Assembly: GCA_034440635.1 (NCBI GenBank)
Contig: JAOTON010001814.1
Coordinates: 1,860,001-1,924,000, forward strand
From: Lepas anatifera
Taxonomy: Eukaryota; Arthropoda; Thecostraca; Lepadidae
DNA length: 64,000 nt
Direction: 5' to 3'
In this document: positions 1 to 11,345 of the stretch, piece after piece
Numbering within the stretch: the first letter of the stretch is position 1
Layout of the letters: the number at the start of each line of letters is the position of its first letter
The notes under the pieces: generated by a model
Seen by the model: the letters and a program-made list of their open reading frames with translations, nothing else
Told to the model about the DNA's origin: nothing
Databases searched by the model: none
Position numbers and translations under genes: made by a program

Positions 1-498
1 TTTGGTGTCAGCTTTTATTCTGCTCGGTACCCAATCATGTTTTTATGAGTTTTTCTTCCTTATTGTGACTGACATGACTGCTTGCTCTATTGACATATGA
101 AGGGCTCGATTGAACTCACTAGCGCCTTTTCTCCTGCACAGTGATGACATATTGGCAGTACCACTGTCGTTTTACCAGCGTGCATTTTAGACAAGCATGT
201 TTGCATATACAATTTCCGAGGCACTTTAATACCCAGGGTCCTGTTTGTACATAACCTAAGCTTCTAGCTTAGTTTTAGCCTACTTCAAAAGACGAGACGT
301 CATTTACACCTGAGGTATTTGGCACTGTCTGAAATCCGTTTTTTGGTAACTTGAGATTTTAACGCCGATTGACAGTAATCTATACCTCATTTCATAACTC
401 TATACAATTTATTCCAAGTTTTTGGTCTAGCTTTAATCTCCGAAACTTTAGCTTTCAGTCGAATCAGAACGATTCAAAGCCAATCAATCGAGAGAGCT
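1..498. other. unassigned AT-rich flank
   Basis: No gene, repeat terminus or RNA signal that I can support. The short open frame at 369-566 runs into the T1 element that follows and has no protein character. Confidence 0.5.
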
Positions 499-1521
499 TT
501 AACCCGCGCCCCACCGGGGGTCCGGCGCCACCTTCGCCCCACCGGGGGCCATCGATGCCCCTCTAACTCCGAAAATATGGTGGTTAGCACAAATCTACAA
601 GATGCATTAGAAAGCTCACGTGAATTCAGTAAGAAATTACTTTCACATGTTTAAGCGCTCAGGTCAATGGTTTGACCTCCAGAGGTCAAGTTAGGTCACG
701 ATAGGCTATTTTCACTCAAATATGCAATGCTTAAGAAAACTGGGCATAACTCTTATGCCATTAGAGCTATTTAGATCTGGTAAACTACATTGTATAGGAA
801 AATGCCATAACTTTCTCCGCTATTTGGAACGTAATGACCTCCCGCCTGTGGTTTGACCTCCAGAGGTCGCCTCGTGACCTCATGACCTGAGGCCATTAAA
901 GGTCAGAAAGTGACCTTGCCATATATCAAATAAAAACTAGTGATGACACATACACGATGGTATTTGATTCAACGCTCTAGATTAATTAGGTCAAATGTTA
1001 TTGCCCAAAATACTATTTTTTACCCCTGGTGACCTTGACTGACCTTGGAGAGGTTAAAGGGAAAATATGAACCATGGGATCCGTAAAAGGGTGTCCAAGA
1101 ACGCTTTTCTGAGCAAGCCGAGCATTTGCAATTGTTTTTGTGGCTTTTAGATCATAAGACAGCTTTTCCCATGCTTTTTCAATGGAAGAGGTCACCTCGT
1201 GACCTGACCTTAGGCCACGAAATCGAAAAAATCTCGGATATACACCTTGTAGACCCTGGCGGGGCCATGAACTGCAGGAAGTTTCAAATCGATCGACTAA
1301 GAAACGTAGATCTTATAGAGCTCAAAAGTTGAAGTGAGGTGACCTTGATTGACCTCGCCTGGTGACCTGACCTTGGGTGACCCGGGGAAAAATTCAGGGA
1401 TAGTGTAAAAATGATGGGTGAGAGATAGAGCCCTCAACCGCGGTCCTGCGTTTCGTCGATTTTCTGCTATTCCGAAAAACCTTAGGGGGACCATCGATGC
1501 CTCCGGTGGGGCGAGGGTTAA
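499..1521 (+). mobile_element. T1 element, complete, TTAA-flanked
   Basis: Both ends carry TTAA (499-502 and 1518-1521). Just inside are terminal inverted repeats: CCCGCGCCCCACCGGGGG on the left and the complement of CCCTCGCCCCACCGGAGG on the right, 16 of 18 bases alike. The interior has no usable open frame but many TGACCT/AGGTCA hexamers, for example around 840-920 and 1330-1380. TTAA duplication with CCC-starting ends fits a non-autonomous piggyBac-like element; Kolobok elements also use TTAA, so the superfamily is inferred. Related copies at 17623-18614, 27960-28460 and 30255-31526 lie in the opposite orientation. Confidence 0.8.
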
Positions 1522-1876
1522 GAGCACATCCGCGAATACTAGAAGCAATCTCTTTCTAGCGAGCTTTGACAGCAGCGAATGGTCCGATTCGAACGACTTT
1601 AATTTCTATTTCTATTTTAGAATACAAGAAATGAAGCTGGACGTATGGTTAACTGTGGTCAGCATTTGATGGGCACAGTCGATTTTCTCGATCCCGTTAA
1701 AAAATCGGTGACAGATAGCAAAGGCCTGAAATATGACAAATCCAAACCAAAGATACTTGGCCACACCATTTACCATTTTGGCGTTCATTGCCCTCTTCCG
1801 TTACAAACATTCCCTCTGCTACGGACATGCAAAAATCATAAGCCGGTAAATTTTAAGCTCATAAGCTTATACCTCT
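1522..1876. other. unassigned intergenic stretch
   Basis: Nothing recognised. Short overlapping open frames here have no family resemblance. Confidence 0.4.
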
Positions 1877-2260
1877 TTAACCCATGCCTGGCACAGACCT
1901 GAACTCTAACGTATCATACACAGGTGAAGGGCTTTTCAAGCTCTTCTCCCTTCTAACTCGAGAACTTCTCAACCGATTTTCTCCATGCAAAGTGAAATTG
2001 ATAGCCCCTTCAAAAATGACCCGCAATATGTCATTTCAAATAACACTGGCCGGGCTAAACACTGGTCCGGCCAAAATGGATCCGACACGTGAACACCTAT
2101 TTCTGCCTATTTCGATACCGCTGATTTCAAATTTAGTAACCGTTTTTTGCCATCGGACCTGGTTTCTTCTCCAGAGCATACCTGGAATATAGCCCCTACA
2201 CTTTCCACACACTGTCATCAGCCTATCCTTTTGTGGAACAATATAGATCAAGGATGTCGA
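1877..2260 (+). mobile_element. T7 repeat, 5' end with TTAA
   Basis: Begins TTAA then CCCATGCCTGGCACAG. The same start (TTAA, CCCGTCCTTGGCACAG) recurs at 46253, and both continue with related text through an ACCGATTTTCT motif about 100 bases in. Only the left end is recognisable, so the right limit is approximate. The TTAA plus CCC start suggests another TTAA-specific family. Confidence 0.45.
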
Positions 2261-2439
2261 GAACCCGGATTATCTGCACTCAGAAAATGCAGCTTATCAA
2301 TATGCATGTAAATGTTTTGCAACAGAAGACTACCTCGCATTCAAGTGCATGAACATTGTACATTGAACAAGGTTTACGCTCGGTCGCCCAAGCTCGCCGG
2401 TATTGTAGACCGAGAGGTTACGTCGCAGCATTATATGAT

Positions 2440-2760
2440 GAGGATTTTATGTCAGAGTCACCTCCCTTGAAGGTCGAGGTCTAAGTATAAAGTCACAGGT
2501 CAAGGTCATACCCTATTTCAAGGTCATTGACCCTAGTGTCTTTGGTCGGATGATGTCACCTAATATGACGTATATCATGCTATGACGTCATACGCTAGGT
2601 CACTCAATCTTGAGCTCAAAGTCGCAGGTTCAAGACAAAGATCATGGGTCAAGGTCAAACCTTATTTTCCGCCCGACGGTTGCCATAGTTCAGTACACTT
2701 TATAGGCAAAATGTAATATTTTGACGTCAAAGGTCAATGATCTTTAACGACCTTGGCCTA
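2440..2760. repeat. R8-like AGGTCA/GACGTCA-rich repeat, degraded
   Basis: Dense AGGTCA, GGTCAAGGTCA and TGACGTCA words. It resembles the better preserved R8 copies at 41760-42210 and 63160-63590, but the ends cannot be placed. No coding potential seen. Confidence 0.4.
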
Positions 2761-3305
2761 AAAGTTTCAGAGAACATTGCCTCAGACATTTCCTCTGTTA
2801 CTTTAGACCACTTTCTCTCCATATCCGGCATCTCATCGCATAATCACGGCATTTCCCAATGGCTACCCAGCACAGAGAGAATTTAACCTGTATGGCCTCG
2901 TTTTACTTTGAATATATTGACCTAGGTCTATGAAAATCGGGTTTAAGGTAGAATACCCTAGCCTCCACAAACACCTAAATGTTCATTTTCCTAGACTTCT
3001 TGGGTTTTGCACTGTTAATGTCACTGATGCCAAGTAGGCTTGAACAAAGACGATACACAGACATACTGGATCTCAAAATTCTGATCTGATACGGAATTTC
3101 TGCTGCCAGATTCGTGTTCAGCGCCACAAATTACCTTAGAAACGGACTATTTTATATTGGATCCACGACAAAAACTAAATTTTGTTGACTGGTGTAATCA
3201 AAACCATTCGTGACGTCATAATTCATGTGCTTTTATGCAAATGGTCATATCTTTGTGGGTTTACACTACCCTGTTCCAAGTATTTTAAGCGGATTTTATA
3301 TTCAA
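2761..3305. other. unassigned, no gene seen
   Basis: No coherent open frame or terminus. A few isolated TGACCT/AGGTCA words only. Confidence 0.35.
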
Positions 3306-4279
3306 TGTAGATTTAACTCTGTTATTAAAAGGCCTCAAATTATGTTTCAACGTAAAAAGCAAGAGCAATTCAAGCACGACCCTAAAAAGCTATGGAATAC
3401 ACTAAATGGAATAATGCATAGAAGTAAAATAAGAGAATTCCTTCCCTAAGTTTTTTTTTAAATGAAGGACGGTCTGTGACTGAACTCAAAAACATTGCAA
3501 ATGAATTTAACAAGTTTTTCAGTACAATTGGTTCGGCTTTAGAGGAAAAATTGCCCAAGTCATCCACAGATCCCTTAAGATACTTACAGGATTTCAATGC
3601 AAGGGAACTCTACACCTCAACAACTGTAACTTCAAATTATGTCATGGAAGTCATAAAAAATTGAAAAATACAGGGCCAGGGATAGATGGTATATCAATAA
3701 TGGTTATTAAGAAAATAGCACTATAAATTATAGATGACATCACTTGCTTAATGAATCTTGCTATTGTAAAGAGAACTTTCCCTGAGTGCATAAAGATAGC
3801 ACTTATAAAACCTACATATAAAGCTGGATGTAGAAAACAATTTACAAATTATAGACCTGTGTCCATGCTTCTGGTGCTATTAAAGACACTTGAGCGCATC
3901 ATGTATAACAATCTTTCTCCGTTCTTTCAAGATAATACTGTTATGTTTAATTACCAATTTGGTTTCAGAAAACGTCATTCTACATACTGCCAATATGTCT
4001 ACTTCACGATAAAATAACCTCAAGGCTCGCACGTAATGAAATTGCTGTGACATTGGTTTTGGACTTGAAAAAGGCATTTGACACGGTAGATCACAATATT
4101 TTGTTAATGAAACTTTGGAAACATGGAGTTTTTAATGATGAACTGAAATTGTTTGAGTTGTATCTTCATAGGCGTTGTCAGAGAACGGTTATATTGGGGA
4201 AAATCCCATTCCGCACATGTCACTATTGGTATCCCGCAAGGATCTATTCTTGGGCCGTTATTATTTAATATGTACATAA
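3306..4279 (+). pseudogene. non-LTR reverse transcriptase, dead fragment
   Basis: Several overlapping frames join into one broken retrotransposon polyprotein. First comes the linker before the RT domain (KKLWNTLNGIMHRSK at about 3390; EFNKFFSTIGSALEEKLP at about 3505). Then come RT blocks: NYRPVSMLLVLLKTLERI (about 3848), FGFRKRHST (about 3958), the catalytic-block start VLDLKKAFDTVDH (about 4050) and GIPQGSILGPLLFNMYI (about 4225). The FADD block that should follow is missing because another repeat begins at 4280. Gene order and wording match the better copy at 57483-59811, so both belong to the same CR1/Jockey-like branch. Stops and frame changes near 3450, 3665, 4015 and 4200 rule out function. 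Confidence 0.85.
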
Positions 4280-4442
4280 GTCAAATTTTTAGGTTGAGGC
4301 CAATTGTGAGGCATTTTGGGGCCAAGCTTGCAAAAATGAGTATGTGACTTCTGAAGCAATATTTTGTAACCATTGGATCCAGCCAATATTTTTTTGCGAC
4401 AATGCCCCTGTAAGATGACTTTTTGAGATACTGTTTATCGAA
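4280..4442 (+). repeat. dispersed repeat X, copy 1
   Basis: Matches 5915-6062 with moderate divergence: both read through TGAGGCCAAT/TGAGGCCGAT, GCTTCTGAA, TTTTGTAAC, TCTAGCCAATATT or TCCAGCCAATATT, and GAGATACTG/GAGATGCTG. It interrupts the RT fragment upstream. Its class is unknown. Confidence 0.5.
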
Positions 4443-4504
4443 ACTAAACTAAAAAAACCCGAGGGGGAATTCGGGTACCCGCCCCTCGTCAATACATTTG
4501 TTAA
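4443..4504. mobile_element. T3 terminal fragment ending at TTAA
   Basis: AAAAAACCCGAGGGGG, then CGGGTACCCGCCCC, then a decayed terminus (TCGTCAATAC) before TTAA at 4501-4504. This matches the ends of complete T3 copies such as 39182-40030. The rest of the element is missing. Confidence 0.55.
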
Positions 4505-4797
4505 TTATAATCTTCAGAGGAACCAAAATGGGCCGCAGCACTTACTAGTGTTACAGAATATGTATCCGAGCATCCACCTTTGCCGCTTCTTATCAGCCAG
4601 TATATATCGATAACCTACAAAGCGCCGTGGCGACGTCATTTTAATGTAATAAAAAACACGTGACCCAGACTCATTAGGACTGGGGCTCTGATTGGTCAAT
4701 ATGATTTCTATGAAGTTTTATTTTTGTTTTAGAAATATTTTTGAAAATTATTTTTTTAAACATTTATGATGTTATGCTTGCAAGCTTTTGAACTACT

Positions 4798-5816
4798 TTA
4801 ACACGCGCCCCGCTGGGGGGGCGAAATTCGTCCCCCTCCTGGTTTTCCCCAGATAGCTCAAAAACGAAGAGACGCAAACAACGAAACTCAAAGTACCTTA
4901 TCCCTGATCAATTTCACACATCTGACCAAATTTTTTTGTTAAGGTCATGTCAGGTCAAGGACCTATTCAGGGCTCAAGTGACCCGACCTCAAAACGTAAA
5001 ATCACGAGTTTGGAGCGGGGCCCAGGGAACATCAGCAAACGGATCAGTTTGAAATTTCCACGATATGATAAGGTTATTAGTGTCTACAAATCTGCTATCT
5101 CGGAATTTTGATATTTTTAACCTAAGGTGGGTTCAATTTTTGGTCACCCATTATAAGGCTATGGTGAAAAATAGAATGGGCTCGTTTTCAGTAAATACTG
5201 GATAGATAAAGCTGGAAATCCTCCAACCGTCTATTATTAACACGATCTTAACCATGAATTTGTGTCTTTGAGCGTCTGACCTCTCAAAGGTCATGTCAGG
5301 TCACGGGAGCATAGAGTGATTGTTTTGCCAATAACTTCTCACTGGATTGAGATAAAGCTCCCATATTGCTTGCATTGTGCTTATATTTTCACGGGGAGTC
5401 GATTGATATGAAACATGACCAAACTAGGTCACTCTGTGACCCTGACCCAGCTCGAGGTTAGGTCATTTTCACTATTTAACCTAGCAAGGTCATATTATAC
5501 ATCATTCGACTCGCCGCGATGAGAGAAATCCAATAATGCATAAATATTTGATGTAGCCCCCTGAGAGCAGATCTAGAGAGGGAAACGTACACTGCTCTGT
5601 TGTAAGCCTATGGAGCCTTCTTTGACCTATGCTGACCTCAATATTGACCTGACATAAAAATTTCCGTATAAAATATCTTCGTCTTGTCAAGAGCTTTCGA
5701 ACGCCACCCGTAATTTTCCTTTAGCTTTCGTTGGGGAACGAGATATGGAGGGAGGGGCGAAAAACGCCCCCCAGCGGGGCGCGTCATGCAAGGGACCCCA
5801 GCGGGGTGCATGTTAA
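4798..5816 (+). mobile_element. T4 element, complete, TTAA-flanked
   Basis: TTAA at 4798-4801 and 5813-5816. The left end reads CACGCGCCCCGCTGGGG. The complement of its core (CCCCAGCGGGGCGCGT) lies at about 5770-5785 and a second, shorter inverted copy (CCCCAGCGGGGTGCATG) abuts the right TTAA, so the right end holds a tandem pair of termini. The interior is rich in TGACCT/AGGTCA and has no transposase. This copy is an unoccupied reference for the nested T4 at 39042-40875: the TTAA sites that hold T3 and T5 there are empty here. Confidence 0.78.
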
Positions 5817-5914
5817 ATGCCAAATATTACCTAATTTTATATAAATATGTTGTCTTAGCCCAGGTAACGTTATTTTAACGATACTGTAAGGACCCGGAAA
5901 AGTCGTCTATAAAT

Positions 5915-6062
5915 GTTGAATGTGAGGCCGATTTTGAGGCAGTTTGGTATCTTTGAGGCTTCTGAAACAACTTTTTGTAACATTTTGATCTAGCCAATAT
6001 TGTTTGCAACAATACTCCTTTAAGATGTTTTTTGAGATGCTGGTCATCAAATCTAAGCCTGA
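5915..6062 (+). repeat. dispersed repeat X, copy 2
   Basis: Same orientation as 4280-4442. The two copies lie on either side of the T4 element at 4798-5816. The following 6063-6540 shows no gene; it is AT-rich with a short run of ATTAGCTAT words near 6395-6450. Confidence 0.45.
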
Positions 6063-6540
6063 GGAACCATGGCAACATAATATTTATGGCAATGAATAAT
6101 GTTTCGTCAACGTATAATGCTAATAATGCTTTAATGGCAAAACAACTAAAGTTATTTTACGACAATAAACAAATCAATACATGTTTTCTAACCATGCTCG
6201 TTTCCAGTGCAAGCAACAGTCTTCCGGAAGCGTGCATCGCAGTTGTAGCCAAGTTATTGGTAAACAATTGACGGTGTTTAAAAAATAAAATAAATCGGTG
6301 TTATTTTTTTAAGAATGTGGCCATGCAGTAGCTTCACTGTTGCAAAGTGATTATGTTACCATGACGGCTGATTGCTGTTGTAGAACCATTAATAAATCAG
6401 GAGCTATTAGCTATAAGGCTATTTACTATTAGCTATTAGCCACCAGCTATTAGGTGTACAGTTAGGCTGAAACCTGACACAAGCAACATAAATGACGTCG
6501 ATAGCAAACATGTCGCAATATCCTTGGTTATACCAGTGCA

Positions 6541-6960
6541 ATGAAGATAACATCAAGGCAACAGCTCCTGAAATAAACACCAGCACCCTTGTTTACAACG
6601 GCACAGTATAGTAAGCGACAACTTTCGAAATAAACAGCAGCATTCTTGTTTACAACGGCACGGTATGCCAAGTGACAACTCTCGAAATGAACATCAGCAT
6701 CCCTTTAATATCTTAATTCTGTTTACAACGGCACGGCATAGCAAGTAACAACTCTCGAAATAAACATCAGAACCCCTGTTTACCACGGCACAATATAGGA
6801 AGTAACAACTCTCGAAATAAACATCCACGTCCCTATTTACAACCGCACGGCATAGCAAGTAACAACTCTCGAAATAAACATCAGTACCCCTATTTACAAC
6901 GGCACAGTATAGCAAGTAACAACTTTCAAAATGAACATCAGCGCCCCTGTTTACAGCAGC
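6541..6960. repeat. 57-bp minisatellite, about 7 units
   Basis: Repeating unit containing ACAACTCTCGAAATAAACAT, a run of CCCC and TTTACAACGGCACGGTATAG. The spacing between successive ACAACTCTCG words is 57 bases. Because 57 is 19 codons, an open frame on the minus strand (6694-6915) repeats a 19-residue motif; that is an artefact of the period. One unit near 6710 carries an insertion. Confidence 0.8.
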
Positions 6961-7019
6961 ACTGGAAACAGTGATGCAACAGCTTCCTAAGTAAGGGTAG
7001 CTTCCCTTGGTTACAGCAA

Positions 7020-7560
7020 CACGGTATAGTAAACATCAGTGTGATGGCTCGCAAGATAACAGCAAGCAACCGGTACACAGCAACACGGTATAGTAAACAT
7101 CAGTGTGATGGCTCGCTAGATAACGCAACACCCTTGGTTACGCACACATATAGTAAACATCGTTTAACGGCTCGCTAGATAACAGCAACCCTGTTACGCA
7201 ACACGATATATAAACACAGTTTAACGGCTCGCTAGATAACAGCAACACCCTTGATTACAGCAACACGATATAGTAAACACCAGTTTAACGGCTCGCTAGA
7301 TAACAGCAACACCCTTGATTACAGCAACACGGTATAGTAAACACCAGTTTAACGGCTCGCTAGATAACAGCAACACCCTTGATTACAGCAACACGATTTA
7401 GTAAACACCAGTTTAACGGCTCGCTAGATAACAGCAACACCCTTGATTACAGCAACACGATATAGTAAACACCAGTTTAACGGCTCGCTAGATAACAGCA
7501 GCACCCTTGGCTACAGCAACACGACATAGTAAACACCAGTTTAACGGTTCTCCACATAAA
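7020..7560. repeat. 64-bp minisatellite, about 8 units
   Basis: Units contain AACAGCAACACCCTTG, TTACAGCAACACGATATAG, TAAACACCAGTTTAACGG and CTCGCTAGAT. The spacing is 64 bases in the well-kept part (7200-7500). Units near 7140-7210 are eroded by small deletions. It shares CACCCTTG, TTACAGCA and TATAGTAA words with the arrays on both sides. Confidence 0.82.
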
Positions 7561-7870
7561 AGCAGCGCCCTTTGCTACATTATCAACTGTGGTTACATCA
7601 GAACCTGTGTTTACAGCTCCGTCTGTGGTAACAGCAGTGCCATTGGTTTCGACGGCGCCTGTGATTTCAGCAGTGCTTTGGTTATAACAGTGCCATCGGC
7701 TACAGCAGTGTCATTGGTTACAGCAGCGCATGTGGCGACAGCAGTGCCCTTGGTTACAGTATCACCTTTGATTACAGCAGCGCCACTGGTTACAAAAGTG
7801 CCCTTGGTTACGGCAGTGCACTTGGTTACAGCAGCGTCTTTGGTTACAGCAGCGCCCTCATATAAGCCCG
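7561..7870. repeat. 18-bp minisatellite
   Basis: Degenerate units like TTACAGCAGCGCCCTTGG, cleanest from 7760 to 7860 with exact 18-base spacing. Since 18 is six codons, the open frame at 7507-7914 reads as a VTAAPL-type hexapeptide run. It has no signal or domain, and I do not call it a gene. Confidence 0.75.
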
Positions 7871-8349
7871 GTCAGTGCGGGGCCGTCAGTAGCGGCTCCC
7901 TGGCGGCAAATTGACTCCTGTGTTCTCGGCACAGGCAATCTTCTCCCGAAACGATGGCGAGTGAGGCCAATCAGCTTACCTCCCAGCCACGATTGGCAGT
8001 CGGGCCAAATGGCCCGGAAATTAGCAAACAACTCATTCTGCTCTTGATATGGCACATGTGCTGTTGCTGGGTACTTTAGACATGAGTGATTTATGTTTTA
8101 TTTCTGATAGCTGCTGGGTTGATGGCATACTGATGGTAAATGATTTACATTCCCTGGGCCAAACGTGGCATAAGGCTAGGTACTGTTTTTGCCTCCATAA
8201 GTACTATCCATTTACTACCTGGATATTTGTTTTTCAATAAAAGCCAGGAATAAAAGATTCACTGTAGCGGAAGGGAATCTGATTGGTTTTGCACCCTAGT
8301 ACGCCCACATCTATTATACTTGTTAGAGAGACTTCCATTCGTGCTTTTA
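7871..8349. other. unassigned, no gene seen
   Basis: No repeat terminus and no coherent open frame. Confidence 0.35.
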
Positions 8350-8690
8350 GTAACCCTCGCCCCGTTGGGGGGTGTTTGAACACCCCTTCGGGTCTTTCCG
8401 GCGAGAAGAAAATATGGCGGCGCGAAGCGCCGCCATACTTGTTACACCCCATCCTTGATCAACTCCGCAACTTTCACCCAAAATTTAAGGTTAGGTCATC
8501 GCAGGTCAGGTCGCCAGTGCAGGTCAAGTGAACTCACCTCTCTAAATGTTTAAGGTGGCATAAGCAAGAAATGCCTGTATCTATTGGATTGAAACCTATA
8601 GCACATAATGGGCCCACGGAGTGCTGCAAAATATACTCCGGGATTTTTCATATCGATGGCCTAAGGCCAGAGATGGCCTACTTTACATTA
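8350..8690 (-). mobile_element. T2 fragment, one terminus kept
   Basis: Starts at a decayed target (GTAA) followed by CCCTCGCCCCGTTGGGG and the subterminal palindrome GGTGTTTGAACACC. A strong hairpin follows (8414-8436), then the shared T2/T3 body (ATGGGCCCAC, TCGATGGCCTAAGG). It breaks off near 8690 where TACG-rich sequence begins. Confidence 0.65.
8414..8436. other. perfect 10-bp hairpin with GAA loop
   Basis: ATGGCGGCGC, then GAA, then the exact complement GCGCCGCCAT. The apex reads GCGAAGC, a heptamer known from biophysics to form an unusually stable DNA mini-hairpin. Related but imperfect stem-loops occupy the same place in other T2/T3 copies. Confidence 0.85.
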
Positions 8691-8999
8691 CGAAATTGTT
8701 TTTTCCGTAGCCGTAGCTCTGTAAATGAAACGTAGCGTAACTGGGCGAATTCTGTAGCGTACTACGCCAAAATTTAACGTATCGTAGTGTACTACGAAAA
8801 ATACGTCATATACGTAAATAACTTCTTGTGATCTCGACTGTGGTACTGAGGATTCTTGGTAACGATATTATCTTTGTATTGGTCCTTGCACAGGTCTATT
8901 GAAGCAAATAAAACTAGTATAAAGTCTTGAAAATGATACACAACTATATTTAAAGGAATTTTCAACACTAACTCAACGTTTCATGTGCCTGCCGATTCA
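8691..8999. repeat. TACG-rich repeat fragment
   Basis: From 8715 to 8825 the words GTAGC, TACTACG, CGTAGTG and TACGT recur in both orientations. This is the look of clustered subterminal transposase-binding sites, but no terminus or target duplication is visible. 8830-8999 has nothing recognisable. Confidence 0.35.
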
Positions 9000-9165
9000 T
9001 AGGTATCTCCACAGTCCCCGCTGAGCCGCGGATATCTCCCCAGTCCCCTCTGACCCGCGGGTATCTCCCCAGTCACCGCTGGCCCGCGGGTATCTTCCCA
9101 GCCGTCCCCGCTGACCCGCGGGTATCTTCCCAGTCCCCGCTGACCCGCGGGTATCTCCCCAGTCT
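9000..9165. repeat. 29-bp GC-rich minisatellite, about 6 units
   Basis: Units of GTATCTCCCCAGTC followed by CCGCTGACCCGCGG, mostly 29 bases apart (one is 32). It adds a repetitive C-terminus to a spurious minus-strand open frame (8997-9548). Confidence 0.8.
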
Positions 9166-9360
9166 GTTCTGGACACTATTTCACTCTGCCACGCCGCTGC
9201 TCTGGAAACTTCCGTCGTCTGTCGACGATCGCGGCGCCGTCGTAGACGACGAATGGCGCACCGCCGAGCGTCGTCTTTATTGGCGCTGCGCCGACCCGAG
9301 CTCCGCCTGGGCGAGATAGCTCCACTGGACATACATCTGAGAGGAGGCAGAAAGCCTAGC

Positions 9361-9647
9361 CAACATGGGCGGATCCAGGGGGCAAGGGAGGCACTTGTTC
9401 TTTCCCCTGATCGACCTTTCTCGCCCCCTAAAACTGTCACTGTGCCCTTCCCCCTCCTAAAACGTCGATGGCGCCCCCAAGAAATGTCTTGTCCCCCTCC
9501 TCCCAGGATGCGATTATCTGCACCCCCACGATAGGATTTGGCGCCCACCTAATAGGTTTTAACGTCCAAAAGTGGGGCTCCCTGGTCCGGATGGCGCCCT
9601 TCCCAAACCATGTGCCTGCCGATTGACAATCCTGGATCCGCCTTTGG
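9361..9647. mobile_element. probable MITE with GGCGGATCCAGG ends
   Basis: Inverted ends: GGCGGATCCAGG at about 9368-9379 and its complement at about 9631-9644. C-rich interior without coding potential. The target duplication is unclear (TAGC on both sides at best), so the superfamily is left open. Confidence 0.45.
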
Positions 9648-9905
9648 TAGCTGGGTTGAAGAGGAAGGCGACTTGGATTACCGGACAGAGCAGCTGCGTT
9701 TGAGAAATCGGTAACACTTAGGCAAAACATTTTTTAGCCTTCACAATCAGCATAATTCGATATGATATGGTTGTAAAAATTCAAGGAGGTTGCTCATGTA
9801 AAAAGTGGAAACTATATTTTGGAAGGGAAGTTCTGACAGAATGCGCTATTTTAAATAGCTATCAGAATTTAGTATACTCTATGGAGTTTTTCACGACCTT
9901 ATCAG

Positions 9906-10747
9906 TTGAACACGTGCATTGATGGGGGCGGGTAACCGCCCCCTGGGTTTTTTTGGAGATATCATAAAAACGGCGTCGCGTAGCGCCGCCATACTTCACC
10001 CACTTTTTTCTCATCATTTTTACAACTTTTTTCTCAAAATTTTAACTTTAGGTCATCTCAGGCCTGGTCACCAGTACAGGTCCAGTGACCTCACCTCAAA
10101 ACAAGTTTAGGATAGCATAAGTCAGGACAGGGTGAACTTATTTTATTGAAACTCATGTCACATAATGGGCCCACCGAGTTCTCTAAACAATGATCCGGTA
10201 TTTTTGATACCGATGGCCTAAGGTTGGGTCCTGAGCCATGACCTCTCCATTGGAAATAAATGGGAAAATGGCTTTAACTGAATAACTTAGTAGTGGATTG
10301 TGATAAAGCGTGCATTTTAACTTCATTATATTTGCTTTGCCTTTGCAATTCTAATGATATGAATTTTGATTAATTTGACCTTGACCTGACCTCAGGTCAG
10401 GTTAAGTGCCATATTAGACCTGATTTGACCCAGCAAGGTCATATTATACATACTTTGATTCAGCTTGCTGCGTTCCAATGGTCGAAATTGTGTTCATCTT
10501 TTTCAGATGCAATGACTGAAAACTCTCATTTACATGTTATCCCTATGACGGCATGTCTTGACATCTAGGGACCTTAAATGTGGCCTAAGAAAATGGTGCA
10601 AATATCTTTCGATAGAAAAGTGGATGGGCTACCCAACACCTTTTACCGTTTTTTGCTATCTAGTGTATTTCGAGATCTTAGGAGGGGCGGGTACCCGCCC
10701 CCTCGTCAAAGTGAAGGTGGCTCAGACCCCGTTAATGCGCGTGTTAA
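9906..10747 (-). mobile_element. T3 element, complete
   Basis: The left end is slightly decayed (TTGAACACGTGCATTGATGGGG). The right end is intact: CCCGTTAATGCGCGTG then TTAA at 10744-10747. The palindromic blocks GGGGCGGGTAACCGCCCC (left) and GGGGCGGGTACCCGCCCC (right) lie just inside. A hairpin-forming CGTCGCGTAGCGCCG lies near 9975. In the middle is the TGACCT/AGGTCA palindrome at about 10382-10404. No gene. Confidence 0.75.
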
Positions 10748-11114
10748 GTGGCCCGGGTCACTTGTGAGATGTTCCAGTAAATATATTTTCGTTGTGGCAA
10801 CTGCCAGTTAGTCCACGATACAGAAACCATCCCCGAAGTATGACTGTCAGGATTAGTTCTTGGTGTTTTCAGAGTGTTTGGTGTTCCAGAAACGCCCCGG
10901 CTGCCTGCAGAAATTCCCAACGCCCTCGGAGCTACCACAGCGGAAGGTCCGGTACGACTCAGCCTTGCTGTTATTTTTATTATTTTTTATATAAATTTTG
11001 TCCAAGTTGTTCCCAGTACGGCTGTTGGAGTCGGAGTCTCACTAAAGTCATCAAGAGACTTGTCACGGAGATCCAGACCCCACCATCCGAATGAGCAACT
11101 CCCACAATAAAGGG
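10748..11114. other. unassigned, no gene seen
   Basis: Two overlapping open frames (10792-11094, 10874-11110) lack recognisable domains and continue toward a SINE. Confidence 0.35.
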
Positions 11115-11345
11115 ATGATTTAGAAGCCAAAGTTTAACGTCCCACAAAGCACAGGGACGGCCGCCCCGCTCAGGTCACCCTCTCACCAGTCAGTTGCCAG
11201 CCGACCTGTACGTCGGGTAAACTATTGAGCGCCGGAGCGTCTCTGGGGAACCGATCCCAATCCTGGACATACGCTGCCACTGCATGCTTCTGAACAGCGG
11301 GCCGGAGCCTAACGCTCTACCAACTGAGCTACCGGGGCGGCACCT
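11115..11345 (-). mobile_element. tRNA-headed SINE, minus strand
   Basis: Read on the minus strand it begins near 11345 with GGTAGCTCAGTTGGTAGAGC, a textbook pol III A box. It ends with GGGACGTTAAAC near 11135, like the tail modules of many invertebrate SINEs. A good B box is not evident and target duplications could not be assigned. SINEs have no protein and depend on an LINE RT in trans. Confidence 0.65.

Noticed and set aside
7507..7914. 135-residue frame with VTAAPL-type repeats as a secreted repetitive protein
   Set aside because: The 18-bp period is a multiple of three and the frame starts inside the 64-bp satellite; no signal peptide.
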